Of a stretch of DNA of 64,000 nucleotides, positions 18,606-27,354 are shown piece after piece. The translations under genes were made by a program, and so were the position numbers. The notes beneath the pieces are model-generated. The model searched no databases and had not been told where the DNA came from. It was given only the letters and a program-made list of their open reading frames with translations. The DNA comes from Thiodiazotropha sp040506775. Its GTDB lineage: Bacteria; Pseudomonadota; Gammaproteobacteria; Chromatiales; Chromatiaceae. The DNA is taken from NCBI GenBank assembly GCA_040506775.1, contig JBEVWC010000002.1:682001-746000 (forward strand), read 5' to 3'. Within the stretch, counting starts at the first letter, position 1. Each line of letters starts with the position of its first letter.

Positions 18606-19154
18606 TTAGGGCAGACGCAGAAAATGATTTCGGTAAAACAGCAGTTCCGCGATCGAATCCCGAATGTCGTCCAGGGCCAGGTGCTTGCCCTGCTTGACAA
18701 AGCCTTCGCCAATCCGCGGCGCCCAGCGTTTGACCAGTTCCTTGAGGGTACTGACATCGAGATTGCGATAGTGGAAATAGGCTTCCAGTTCCGGCATGCA
18801 ACGGGCCAGAAAACGTCGGTCCTGGCAGATGCTGTTGCCACACATGGGTGATGCACCGGGTGGCACCAGGGCTTTGAGAAACTCCAGGGTCTGGGCCTCT
18901 GCCTGACGTTCATTGGCGCTGCTGCCACGCACCCGGTCCAGGAGTCCGGATTGGGAATGCTGGCGCTGATTCCAGTCATCCATGGCGCCCAGCTTTTCTT
19001 CAGGCTGGTGAATCGCGATGACCGGACCTTCGGCGAGAATATTCAGGTCACCATCGGTGACAATGGTGGCGATTTCGATGATCTCGTCATTCTGGGTATC
19101 CAAACCCGTCATTTCCAGGTCTATCCAGATGAGATTCGTGGCATCTACAGGCAT
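18606..19154 (-). CDS. orn: Oligoribonuclease
   Basis: 182 residues, normal length. Orn degrades 2- to 5-mer RNAs to mononucleotides and also clears pGpG, the linear product of c-di-GMP. It is a DEDDh exonuclease: the first acidic pair is D12/E14 in WIDLEMTGL, the middle Asp lies in GNSICQDRRFL, and the final His/Asp are in KHLALDDI. It is divergent from the M48 protease gene; the orn/rsgA neighbourhood is classical, here with two genes inserted. Confidence 0.97.
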   Translation of the reverse strand: MPVDATNLIWIDLEMTGLDTQNDEIIEIATIVTDGDLNILAEGPVIAIHQPEEKLGAMDDWNQRQHSQSGLLDRVRGSSANERQAEAQTLEFLKALVPPGASPMCGNSICQDRRFLARCMPELEAYFHYRNLDVSTLKELVKRWAPRIGEGFVKQGKHLALDDIRDSIAELLFYRNHFLRLP

Positions 19155-19252
19155 CGACAGTTCCCATGTGATCTTTCAGGGCGGGATTCTAGCAGCAAGT
19201 GGCGGCAGACAGTACACTAGTGCCAGCTTAGGATTCCCGAAACCCCGATCCA

Positions 19253-20509
19253 ATGAACCTTTTTAGCCAATTATTCCTGTGCTTTTTGATACTCGGCACA
19301 GCCGTTCAAATCTGGTTGCTGTTGCGACATCTCCACCATGTCAGGATCAACCGTGGCCAGGTACCCGAGGCCTTCCGGGACAAGGTATCCCTGCAGGAAC
19401 ACCAGAAAGCCGCGGATTACACTCAGGCGAAGGGGCGTCTGGCCCTGGTTGAGATTCTGTTGGGGGTGGTGTTGTTGCTCATCTGGACCCTCGGAGGCGG
19501 TATCGAGACCCTGATTCGCTACTGGGCAGGTTACGCCTGGGGACCCACGCTGAGCGGACTGCTGCTGTTTTTATCGTTTTTTCTGATCAACAGCCTGTTG
19601 GACCTGCCGTTCAGCCTGTACCGGACCTTTAAACTGGAAGTCGCCTTCGGTTTCAATCGCATGAACGTAAAGCAGTACATCAAGGACCGGTTCATGGGGC
19701 TTCTGCTGGGAATCCTCCTCGGCGGCCCCCTGCTCTGGGTCATTCTGATGCTCATGCAAGGCGCTGGCAGCTACTGGTGGCTGGCCGCCTGGGCCGTCTG
19801 GATGGGGTTCACCCTCGGCATCAGCTGGGCCTATCCACGCTTCATAGCCCCCCTGTTCAACGCCTTCACACCCCTCGAGGCGGGCGCGATGCGGGAACGG
19901 ATTCAGAACCTGCTTGAGCGCTGCGGTTTCACCAGTGACGGTATCTTCATCATGGACGGATCCAAACGCTCCGCCCACGGCAATGCCTATTTCACAGGTT
20001 TCGGTAAAAACAAACGCATCGTGTTCTTCGATACCCTGCTGGAAAAACTCAACAGCGAAGAGGCGGAAGCGGTACTGGCCCATGAACTGGGACATTTCCA
20101 TTACAAACACATCCACAAACAGATGCTGGTGATGGCCCTGCTCTCCCTCGGAGCCATGGCATTGCTTGGCTGGCTGTCACAACAGCTGTGGTTCTACCAG
20201 GGGCTGGGTATCTCACAACCTTCCGAGGCGGCCGCCTTGCTGCTGTTCATGCTGACCATCCCCGTGTTCACCATCTTCTTCACCCCGCTGGGCAGCTATC
20301 TGTCGCGGCGCCATGAGTTCCAGGCGGATCATTACGCGATCGAGCAGAGCAACGGGGAGTATTTGGTCCGTGCACTGGTCAAACTCTACCAGGACAATGC
20401 CAGCACCCTGACGCCGGATCCGCTCTATTCGCTGTTTCACGACAGCCATCCGCCCGCGCCGGTGCGCATTGCCCGGATTTCCCAACAGACGCCGGGACTG
20501 CCCGGTTAA
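19253..20509 (+). CDS. M48 family integral-membrane zinc metalloprotease (Ste24-like)
   Basis: 418 residues. About seven hydrophobic segments (near 3-22, 62-85, 98-118, 150-170, 176-195, 288-306 and 330-352) surround the zinc-protease motif HELGH (in AVLAHELGHFHYKH), with the third ligand Glu in the RRHEFQADHYA segment near 355-365. The N-terminal half matches the CAAX-prenyl-protease-1 N-terminal domain. Bacterial homologues are membrane proteases whose substrates are largely unknown. The gene is followed 13 bases later by the small cytochrome c and then rsgA, so the three are probably cotranscribed. Confidence 0.92.
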   Translation: MNLFSQLFLCFLILGTAVQIWLLLRHLHHVRINRGQVPEAFRDKVSLQEHQKAADYTQAKGRLALVEILLGVVLLLIWTLGGGIETLIRYWAGYAWGPTLSGLLLFLSFFLINSLLDLPFSLYRTFKLEVAFGFNRMNVKQYIKDRFMGLLLGILLGGPLLWVILMLMQGAGSYWWLAAWAVWMGFTLGISWAYPRFIAPLFNAFTPLEAGAMRERIQNLLERCGFTSDGIFIMDGSKRSAHGNAYFTGFGKNKRIVFFDTLLEKLNSEEAEAVLAHELGHFHYKHIHKQMLVMALLSLGAMALLGWLSQQLWFYQGLGISQPSEAAALLLFMLTIPVFTIFFTPLGSYLSRRHEFQADHYAIEQSNGEYLVRALVKLYQDNASTLTPDPLYSLFHDSHPPAPVRIARISQQTPGLPG

Positions 20510-20522
20510 CGGAGAGACAACC

Positions 20523-20813
20523 ATGATCAAGACTCAACTGAGTATTGCTGCCGCAACCTTGCTGGTGTCGGTTTCAGTCCAGGCGGGTGATGTGGAGCAA
20601 GGCCAGGCGCTGTACGACGAAAATTGCCTGAAGTGCCACGGCAGTGAGGTCTACACCCGGGCCAACCGACGCATTAACAACCTTCCGGCGCTGCACAAAC
20701 AGGTGCGTTTCTGTGAGCAGAACCTGGGGCTGACCTGGTTCGACGATCAAATCGACGATACCGCAAGTTATCTGAACCAGTCCTTTTACCACTTCAAACC
20801 CGACACCCAATAA
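20523..20813 (+). CDS. Small monohaem c-type cytochrome lacking a distal Met
   Basis: 96 residues. An N-terminal signal peptide (cleavage near VQA-GD, residues 21-22) exports it to the periplasm. The haem-attachment motif CLKCH is at residues 35-39. No methionine occurs after the motif, so the usual Met sixth ligand of class I cytochromes is missing; candidates are the two later histidines (in LPALHKQ and SFYHFK). An additional Cys is in RFCEQNLG. GGAGAGACAACC precedes the ATG and decides this start over the in-frame upstream one. It lies between the M48 protease and rsgA. Its redox partner is unknown. Confidence 0.85.
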   Translation: MIKTQLSIAAATLLVSVSVQAGDVEQGQALYDENCLKCHGSEVYTRANRRINNLPALHKQVRFCEQNLGLTWFDDQIDDTASYLNQSFYHFKPDTQ

Positions 20814-20820
20814 CCCAGGC

Positions 20821-21822
20821 ATGGCGAAACGTCGGCTGACCCTGCAGCAGAAAAGCCGCATCCAGGCGATTCAGGATAAAAGACGTCAACGCCTGGATCG
20901 CAGGGCCGACGAGGCATTGAACCAGGCCGGAGAGCATGCTTCCCTCGAAGGCCGGGTGGTGATCCGGCACGGGGCGACCCTGGGTGTGCAGGGTCCCTCC
21001 GGGCAGATTGTCTGCTGTCAAACCCGCCAGAACATCGGTCACCCGGTGTGTGGCGACCGGGTGATCTGGCAACCGGTGGATGAATCCTCCGGTGTGGTCA
21101 CGGCGCTGCAACCCCGGGACACCGTGCTCAGCCGGCCCGACTACAGCGGCCGCAAAAAGCCCCTGGCCGCCAACATCACCCAGTTGGTGATCGTTCTGGC
21201 CCCGGAACCGGAACCCAGCGGATACCTGCTGGACCAGTACCTGGTAAGCGCTGAAACCATCCGTATCCCGCCACTGATTGCCGTGAACAAGGTCGACCTG
21301 TTGCAGGGCGAGGCCAGATCTGTGTTTTTTCTCAAGCTGGAACCCTACCGCCGGATCGGATATCCCATTGTGGCGGTCAGCGCCAAGCAGGAACACGGAC
21401 TGGATGAGCTGATCATCAAACTGCAGGGGCAGACCAATATCTTGGTGGGCCAGTCCGGGGTTGGAAAATCCTCCCTGATCAACGCCCTGCTACCGGATAT
21501 CGAAGCCGAAACGGGACGCCTTTCGGAAGCCACCGGACTGGGCCGGCACACCACGTCTGCGGCGACCTGTTACAACCTGCCCCAGGGCGGTGAATTGATC
21601 GATTCCCCCGGAGTCAGGAGTTTTCGACTCACCCACCTGAACCGCCAGGAACTGGAACAGGGTTTTCGGGAGTTTCATGACTACCTCGGCCAATGCCGGT
21701 TCCACAACTGCACCCATGAACACGAACCCGATTGCGCGATCCGCAACGCCATGGAACGTGGCGAAATCGACCCTCTAAGAGTGGAGAATTTTCTCAGGCT
21801 GCAGAAAAGCGTATCCGCTTGA
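20821..21822 (+). CDS. rsgA: Small ribosomal subunit biogenesis GTPase RsgA
   Basis: 333 residues. RsgA is a circularly permuted GTPase that helps mature the 30S subunit. Order: basic N-terminus, OB-fold (about 40-105), then NKVDL (G4) before GQSGVGKSSLIN (G1) and DSPGV (G3), the permuted order. The C-terminal zinc knuckle has the ligand pattern CRFHNCTHEHEPDC. It starts 7 bases after the cytochrome stop, so it is probably in the same message, and it ends 9 bases from the convergent sensor-kinase gene. Confidence 0.97.
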   Translation: MAKRRLTLQQKSRIQAIQDKRRQRLDRRADEALNQAGEHASLEGRVVIRHGATLGVQGPSGQIVCCQTRQNIGHPVCGDRVIWQPVDESSGVVTALQPRDTVLSRPDYSGRKKPLAANITQLVIVLAPEPEPSGYLLDQYLVSAETIRIPPLIAVNKVDLLQGEARSVFFLKLEPYRRIGYPIVAVSAKQEHGLDELIIKLQGQTNILVGQSGVGKSSLINALLPDIEAETGRLSEATGLGRHTTSAATCYNLPQGGELIDSPGVRSFRLTHLNRQELEQGFREFHDYLGQCRFHNCTHEHEPDCAIRNAMERGEIDPLRVENFLRLQKSVSA

Positions 21823-21831
21823 ACGGACGGG

Positions 21832-23199
21832 TCATGAGCCTGGAAGGCTGACCTTCACCACCGCACCACCCAAGCGGGTCGAGACAGCAATCTCGATCTG
21901 TCCGGCATAGGCATTAACGATATCAGCCGCCACGGCCAGGCCAATCCCCTGCCCCGGCTGGCGGGTATCGGCCCGATGACCGCGATGAAACACCGCGTCC
22001 ATCTGATCCGCCGGTATGCCCTTGCCATCGTCCTCGATACTCAGGTGAATCCCGCTGCCGCGCTGGCCGCTCACACGCACCCTCTGCTGACCGTATTTGC
22101 AGGCATTTTCCATGAGATTCCCGAGTATCTCCATGAAGTCGCCCTCGTCCCCGGCGAACAGGCAGGCCTGGTCGATATCCAGCTCCCATTGAATACCCTT
22201 GTCACGATAGACCTTCGACAGGGTGTTCGCGAGACGCTCCACCAGGGGTTTGACAGCGACATTGCCACTCAGAACCTGTTGCCCGGATGCCGCAGCGCGC
22301 TGCAACTGATGAATGACGATCTGGTTCATGCGATCGACCTGCTCCCGCAAGGTATCCGAGGATTGGCCCTGCGCCTGATCAGCCAGACTCTGTAGTATCG
22401 CCAGGGGTGTTTTCAGACTGTGCGCCAGGTCGCCCAGACTGTCCCGATAACGTTGTTGCCGGGCACGTGCATGCAGAATCAGGGAGTTGATACTGGAGGT
22501 CAGACGGGTGAGTTCCCGGGGATAGGCGCCTTGCAACTGCTCGGCCCGGCCGGACTCGATCTCCGCCAGGGCGCTCTCCACCTGGCGCAATGGACGTAAG
22601 CCCCAATTCAGCACCCAGCCCTGGGCCAGGAGCAACAGAAAGGCGGCGCCGCCCAACCACAGCAGCAAGGTGTTGCGAAACGCCGAGACCTGTTCGTGGA
22701 TCGGCTGCAGGTCCTCAGCCACGGTCAGGACATACTTGCGCTCCTTGCCGTGGAAATCCTCCCATACCACGCCGAAATTCAACCCCATGACCTCCCGGTC
22801 CGCCATTTTGAAAGTGCCGATCTCCGATTCACCGGAGGGGATCTCGCGACTGAATCCGAGTGCCTGTCCCAGGGTGGAGGCGGAATGCCACTGGTAATCC
22901 GTCGCGTAATTCCTGACCTGAGCGTAGAGCCCGGAATCGGGCCGGTTGAAGCGCGGATCCGTAAGCACCTCCGGCATCACCATCTGTCCTTCATCCCCCT
23001 CTTCGGCAGCCGCCAGGAGGGCGTAGACACTGCTGTAGAGACGGGTCTGCAGGGCCTCATCACTGGCCGAGCGGAAGGCTTCATCCAGGGACCAGCCGGT
23101 CAATCCGAAAAACGCGCCCAGCACCAGGCTGGCGGCCAACAGCAGTCGCCGATGGATCGAAAAGGGTTGCCGCTCCAGGGAATTGACAGAATCATTCAT
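21832..23199 (-). CDS. PhoQ-like sensor histidine kinase
   Basis: 455 residues from the start MNDSVNSLERQ; the frame is open to 23292, so the true start is uncertain (Met at 23205 also fits). Two membrane helices (about 18-38 and 178-198) bracket a periplasmic sensor of about 140 residues rich in acidic stretches. A HAMP-like linker leads to the H-box DLAHSLKTPLAILQ, the form typical of PhoQ-type kinases. The N-box is NLMENACKYG; the G-boxes are DDGKGIP and GQGIGLAVA. It should phosphorylate the response regulator encoded immediately upstream. The signal is not evident; the acidic patches would suit divalent cations as in PhoQ. Confidence 0.88.
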   Translation of the reverse strand: MNDSVNSLERQPFSIHRRLLLAASLVLGAFFGLTGWSLDEAFRSASDEALQTRLYSSVYALLAAAEEGDEGQMVMPEVLTDPRFNRPDSGLYAQVRNYATDYQWHSASTLGQALGFSREIPSGESEIGTFKMADREVMGLNFGVVWEDFHGKERKYVLTVAEDLQPIHEQVSAFRNTLLLWLGGAAFLLLLAQGWVLNWGLRPLRQVESALAEIESGRAEQLQGAYPRELTRLTSSINSLILHARARQQRYRDSLGDLAHSLKTPLAILQSLADQAQGQSSDTLREQVDRMNQIVIHQLQRAAASGQQVLSGNVAVKPLVERLANTLSKVYRDKGIQWELDIDQACLFAGDEGDFMEILGNLMENACKYGQQRVRVSGQRGSGIHLSIEDDGKGIPADQMDAVFHRGHRADTRQPGQGIGLAVAADIVNAYAGQIEIAVSTRLGGAVVKVSLPGS

Positions 23200-23339
23200 G
23201 CGCATTGCACAACCGGGGCATACCACCGAGATGGCTATCCGGATCAGAACTGTGGCGGCTACCGGTCGACAGGGATGGGGAAGCCGTTGCACGGAAACGT
23301 CCAGACCGGGCCAGCCCGCTAACGGTTTTCAGGCGCGGC

Positions 23340-24020
23340 TCAATGACTGCGCTCCAGGGCGAAGCGATAGCCCCTGCCCCGCAGGGTCTCGATGGGTTTG
23401 TAGGTTTCATCCGGATCCAGTTTCTTGCGCAGGCGCCGCACAAAGACCTCGATGGTATTGCTGTCACGATCCCAATCCTGCTCGTAGATATGCTCGGTGA
23501 GATCGGTTTTCGAAACCACTTCACCGGCATGCAGCATCAGGTACTCGAGCACCTTGTACTCGTAGGCGGTGAGGTCTATCGGGGCTTCCTGCACATTGAC
23601 GGTCTGGGTTCGGGTGTCCAGCGTGATCGGTCCTCCTGAGAGCACCGGTTGAGACCATCCCGCGGAACGTCTCAGTAAGGCATTGAGCCGTGCCAGCAAC
23701 TCCTCCACATGAAAGGGTTTGACCAGATAGTCGTCCGCACCCGCCTCCAGACCTTCCACCTTGTCCTGCCAGTTACCCCGCGCGGTGAGGATGAGGATGG
23801 GAAAATGTTTGTCGAGTTTGCGCAGCTCCCGGATCAGCTCGATACCGGAGAGTTTCGGCAGGCCGATGTCGATAATGCCCACATCGATGCCGTACTCACG
23901 TCCAAGAAACAGTCCGGCCTGGCCATCCTCCGCGCTGTCCACGGTATAACCCTGCTCGCGCAGCCGCGCAGCCAGGGGTTCACGGATATCGGTTTCATCT
24001 TCTACCAGCAACACACGCAC
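23340..24020 (-). CDS. OmpR/PhoP-type response regulator
   Basis: 226 residues. The receiver domain (1-115) has the phospho-acceptor D51 in GIIDIGLP, the acidic pocket VEDE at 6-9 and Lys in LVKPF. A winged-helix DNA-binding domain follows (about 125-222), with LTAYEYKVLEYLM and RDSNTIEVFVRRLRKKL, and ends FALE. Close in form to PhoP/QseB regulators. It lies between the PepSY gene (33 bases upstream) and the sensor kinase, so it is probably the middle gene of a three-gene operon. Confidence 0.93.
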   Translation of the reverse strand: MRVLLVEDETDIREPLAARLREQGYTVDSAEDGQAGLFLGREYGIDVGIIDIGLPKLSGIELIRELRKLDKHFPILILTARGNWQDKVEGLEAGADDYLVKPFHVEELLARLNALLRRSAGWSQPVLSGGPITLDTRTQTVNVQEAPIDLTAYEYKVLEYLMLHAGEVVSKTDLTEHIYEQDWDRDSNTIEVFVRRLRKKLDPDETYKPIETLRGRGYRFALERSH

Positions 24021-24053
24021 TTCAGATCTTCCTGTTTATTCGGGATGCCATCG

Positions 24054-24320
24054 TCAACGACGGGAGCGGCTGTCACCACCCTTGTCATCGGCACGGATCT
24101 GCATACGCCGAACCTTACCGTCCTGGGTCAGAATGCGGATGTTGTAAACGGGACGCCCATCCTGATTGCGGGTCTCCGCCGAAATCACCCGCCCACCGGT
24201 CTTCTGTTTGGCCTGCTGAACGGCCTGATCGAGACTCATTTGCGCATTTGCATACGCAGTTGGCAGCAGCATGGCGGCCAGTGTCACGATCATCACGATG
24301 ATTCGTCTGCATTTACCCAT
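24054..24320 (-). CDS. PepSY domain periplasmic protein
   Basis: 88 residues. A signal peptide (1-26, ending YANA) is followed by a single PepSY domain containing MSLDQAVQQAKQKTGGRVIS and a YNIRILTQDGKVRRMQI strand pair. PepSY proteins often sit beside two-component systems in proteobacteria and may modulate protease or sensor activity at the cell surface. It is the first gene before the response regulator and kinase on the same strand. The highly charged C-terminal tail (DDKGGDSRSRR) is notable. Confidence 0.85.
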   Translation of the reverse strand: MGKCRRIIVMIVTLAAMLLPTAYANAQMSLDQAVQQAKQKTGGRVISAETRNQDGRPVYNIRILTQDGKVRRMQIRADDKGGDSRSRR

Positions 24321-24478
24321 AACGTCTCACTTTCAAACCCTGGCTGTGTCCCCTGAACCGGGTGGCAATCCCGGTTCTCTGGTGGTGCGATGGTGTTCAC
24401 GGCATAGTCAGGGTTATACCCTTTTCACCCAGGGATTGCGATCACCCCCCTGTCGGTGGGACCCGCGCAACACCCGGC

Positions 24479-25018
24479 TTAGCGACCGCGCTCATAGTCT
24501 GAACGTACACTGACATTGACTGGAATCCGATCTCCCGGATGCTCACGGGTGAAGGTGTGGAAAATCCGTCCTTTGTACCGATAGGTCACATCATAGCCTT
24601 CCAGACGTTCCTCTTCATAGGTGTGCTGGATCACCTCGCAGTGGCGTTCCCGGGAAGTTACGACCCGTCCGGAATGGCTGGTACGGGTCAGGTCATGGCC
24701 GATGGCGCCACCCAGCAGAGTACCGGCCAGAGTAGCCGCGTCCTTGCCCCTGCCACGTCCCCGGCTGACCGAATTGGCCACCACCCCGCCGATGATGCCA
24801 CCGAGTACGGTACCGGTATATCGCCGGTCATCGGGTACGTAGTGATCGACTTCTTCATCCCAGCAGCTGCGTTCAGGCTCGCTGACCTGCACGGTATGAT
24901 AAACCGGTTCCACGTCGATCACCTTGGCGGTATCGCGATACCCGGCCTGGTGTCCGGCGTTTGCCGTGAGGGTGAAACTCATCAAAAGTGTGGCGCTGAT
25001 CAGAGCGGTGGTTTTCAT
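24479..25018 (-). CDS. Glycine-zipper 2TM outer-envelope protein
   Basis: 179 residues from the ATG starting MKTTALISATLL, preferred over a Met 14 codons upstream because it gives a clean signal peptide ending near TANAG (residue 21). A Gly-zipper segment (TVLGGIIGGVVANSV) and a second one (GTLLGGAIGHDL) are spaced about 30 residues apart, as in Rickettsia 17-kDa-antigen-like proteins. The C-terminal third is a beta-rich, Arg/Glu-rich domain. These proteins associate with the outer membrane and are often stress-induced; the neighbouring two-component system could regulate it, though that is only proximity. Confidence 0.82.
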   Translation of the reverse strand: MKTTALISATLLMSFTLTANAGHQAGYRDTAKVIDVEPVYHTVQVSEPERSCWDEEVDHYVPDDRRYTGTVLGGIIGGVVANSVSRGRGRGKDAATLAGTLLGGAIGHDLTRTSHSGRVVTSRERHCEVIQHTYEEERLEGYDVTYRYKGRIFHTFTREHPGDRIPVNVSVRSDYERGR

Positions 25019-25146
25019 GGCGTTCTCCTGGCTTCCTGTGATTCGATTCGGGTTGTACACCCGGTATGTTGGAAGTTTAAGGAGGGCTAACTGAACAGCG
25101 CCTGAACATCCTGAATGGTCAATCCATTCTGATCACAGAACAGGGC

Positions 25147-25740
25147 TCAGGCGGGAAGTCGACGCCAGATCAGGATGCGGTTATTCACTGGCATCTCGAC
25201 ATCCTCGAAGAAGATCAGCCCCTGTTCCTTGGCTAACGCTTCGAGCGCCTCGAAATCGCGGATGCCGCTGTGCGGGTCCCGCGTTTGCAGCCACCGGTCA
25301 AAGCGGCGGTTACTTTCGCTGGTATAGGCTCCCCGATAGTTGAACGGCCCGTAGAGGGCAAAAACCCCGCCAGACTTCAAACTCCGCCCGACACCCTGAA
25401 ACATGTGTTCAACCGCGGACCAGGACATGATGTGGGTGGTGTTGGCGCTGAATACCGCATCGTATGTCTGTTCAGGCCAAAGGCCCTGTACATCCAGCTC
25501 AACGGGTTCGGGCAGGTTATCCAGATTGGCTTCTGCCAGCCAGGCCCGGATACCCGCAAGGTTCTCCGCGCAATCGCTGGTTTGCCAGGATAGTCCGGGC
25601 ATCGCGGCAGCAAAGTAAACGGCGTGTTGACCAGTACCGCTGCCGATCTCCAGCAGGGTTCGGGCCTCTCGGAACAAAGGTTCGATGACCTGCAGGATCG
25701 GTTGTTTGTTCTCCTCGCAGGCCTCGGAAAAGGGTTTCAT
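25147..25740 (-). CDS. DUF938 SAM-dependent methyltransferase-like protein
   Basis: 197 residues. The class I methyltransferase glycine motif is LEIGSGTGQHAVYF (about 32-45), with a conserved SANTTHIMSW segment near 98-107 and ALYGPFNYRGAYTSESN near 125-141, which identify the DUF938 family. Its substrate is unknown. It begins 22 bases after hemF, so it is likely cotranscribed with hemF and the TPR gene. No signal peptide, so cytoplasmic. Confidence 0.87.
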   Translation of the reverse strand: MKPFSEACEENKQPILQVIEPLFREARTLLEIGSGTGQHAVYFAAAMPGLSWQTSDCAENLAGIRAWLAEANLDNLPEPVELDVQGLWPEQTYDAVFSANTTHIMSWSAVEHMFQGVGRSLKSGGVFALYGPFNYRGAYTSESNRRFDRWLQTRDPHSGIRDFEALEALAKEQGLIFFEDVEMPVNNRILIWRRLPA

Positions 25741-25762
25741 ACGCGGTTACCGAGCAGCTCGG

Positions 25763-26686
25763 TCAGATCCATTCACGGGGCTGCAGGTAGTGCTCATACA
25801 GACGCGCTTCCTCGGTTCCAGGTTCGGGCTTCCAGTTGTAACGCCATTTCACCAGCGGCGGCAGAGACATCAGGATGGACTCGGTGCGACCGCCCGATTG
25901 AAGTCCGAACAGGGTACCCCGGTCATACACCAGATTGAATTCCACATAACGGCCTCGACGATAGAGCTGAAAGTCCCGTTCCCGCTCGCCATAGGTCATG
26001 TTCCGGCGGCGCTTCACGATCGGAAGGTAGGCGGTCAGGTAGCGATCCCCCACACTTTGCAGAAACTCGAAACTGGTTTCGAAGCCCCACTCGTTCAGGT
26101 CATCGAAAAACAGCCCACCGATGCCCCTGGGTTCCGCCCGGTGCCTGAGGTAGAAATATTCATCGCACCACTTCTTGAAGCGGGGGTAGACCGCCTCACC
26201 GAAGGGCTGACAGGCCTCTTTTGCAACCCGGTGCCAATGTTGGCAATCCTCATCCTGACCATAGTAGGGTGTGAGATCGAATCCCCCTCCAAACCACCAG
26301 ACCGGTGATTCATCGGGTTTTTCCGCAACGAAAAAGCGCAGGTTGGCGTGTGAGGTCGGCACATGGGGATTGCGCGGATGGATCACCAGGGATACCCCCA
26401 TGGCCTCGAAGCTCCGACCGGCCAGCTCCGGCCGGTGAGCCGTCGCGGAACCGGGCAACTGATCGCCCATAACGTGAGAGAAGTTGACCCCCGCCTGCTC
26501 GAACACCGCCCCACCATCAAGCACCGAACTGATGCCGCCGCCCTGCAGCCGTTCACCGGGCTCCCGTTGCCAGCTGTCGATGAGGAACCGCTCCTGCCCG
26601 TCCTCCTCTTCCAGTCCACAGCAGATCGTCTGCTGCAGATTCAAAAGGTACTGTTTGACTTTGGCTTTGTCCGGAGTGTCCATCAC
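25763..26686 (-). CDS. hemF: Oxygen-dependent coproporphyrinogen III oxidase
   Basis: 307 residues, close to the usual 300. HemF performs the O2-requiring oxidative decarboxylation of two propionates of coproporphyrinogen III to make protoporphyrinogen IX in haem synthesis. Recognised by GGGISSVLDGGAVFEQAGVN, HPRNPHVPTSHANLRFF, WFGGGFDLTPYYG and the C-terminal GRYVEFNLVYDRGTLFGL motif (all shortened readings of known signatures). Its presence indicates haem synthesis under oxic conditions. It starts 12 bases downstream of the TPR gene stop. Confidence 0.97.
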   Translation of the reverse strand: MMDTPDKAKVKQYLLNLQQTICCGLEEEDGQERFLIDSWQREPGERLQGGGISSVLDGGAVFEQAGVNFSHVMGDQLPGSATAHRPELAGRSFEAMGVSLVIHPRNPHVPTSHANLRFFVAEKPDESPVWWFGGGFDLTPYYGQDEDCQHWHRVAKEACQPFGEAVYPRFKKWCDEYFYLRHRAEPRGIGGLFFDDLNEWGFETSFEFLQSVGDRYLTAYLPIVKRRRNMTYGERERDFQLYRRGRYVEFNLVYDRGTLFGLQSGGRTESILMSLPPLVKWRYNWKPEPGTEEARLYEHYLQPREWI

Positions 26687-26698
26687 GCACCTATCGCA

Positions 26699-27016
26699 TC
26701 ATGTGTTGGTTTTATCGAGACGCTTGAGAAACACCCGCATCTCCTTCACCGCCTGTACATCCCCCTTCGCCTCGGCAACCGCTATACCCCGTTGCCAGGC
26801 CTCCCGTGCCTCTTCGGTCCGGTGCAATGCGCTCAGCGCCTTACCATAGTGTTTCCAACTGGCGGAATGCTGATCGTCCTGATCCAGTGCACGTTGCAGA
26901 TGCAACACCGCGTTTTCCGGGTCATCCTGTTGCAGACACAGGGTACCGAGGGTATAGCGCAGCAGGGGATTGTCCATGCCCCGATCAAGCATGCTTTCGA
27001 GTGCCTCGCGATCCAT
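26699..27016 (-). CDS. Small tetratricopeptide-repeat protein
   Basis: 105 residues from MDREALESML; the frame extends upstream to 27169 but the extra sequence has no repeat character. Two to three TPR-like helical pairs are visible (LRYTLGTLCLQQDDPENAV, SASWKHYGKALSALHRTEEA, and a shorter final one), so it is a scaffold for protein contacts in the cytoplasm. It is the first gene of a short run with hemF and the DUF938 methyltransferase. No specific partner can be named. Confidence 0.78.
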   Translation of the reverse strand: MDREALESMLDRGMDNPLLRYTLGTLCLQQDDPENAVLHLQRALDQDDQHSASWKHYGKALSALHRTEEAREAWQRGIAVAEAKGDVQAVKEMRVFLKRLDKTNT

Positions 27017-27354
27017 AATCTTTGACCTGGTTAGTGGGTGAGCCCGGGTGCTGTCATCAAGTTTCGACAGCAACGGTTTCAGCAATCGGGTACCGGCAGG
27101 TTCACAACAGATGCCGCTGTCGGTGTGCCGGGCCCTGCCCCCTGTAATTGCTGAGTTTGATTGTAACAATACCCCTGAAAAATGTGTTGCCCTGTTCCAT
27201 GCAGTTTATCGGGTAGAGCGATCAACTGTGCCAGGGCCTGTTAACACTAATCCAAGTCTAGTAACCTAAACTGAACACGCTGGAGAGGTAAACGGGCGGC
27301 GCCCTGAAAATGCCCGCACCTGTCCCAACACTTCACAGAGGTTGACAGACCCGC
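27017..27354. other. Divergent spacer between the TPR gene and the small conserved ORF
   Basis: 338 bases without a credible gene. It must hold promoters for both the minus-strand TPR-hemF run and the plus-strand gene at 27355. I see no strong sigma-70 pair, operator palindrome or RNA structure in it. Confidence 0.5.
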
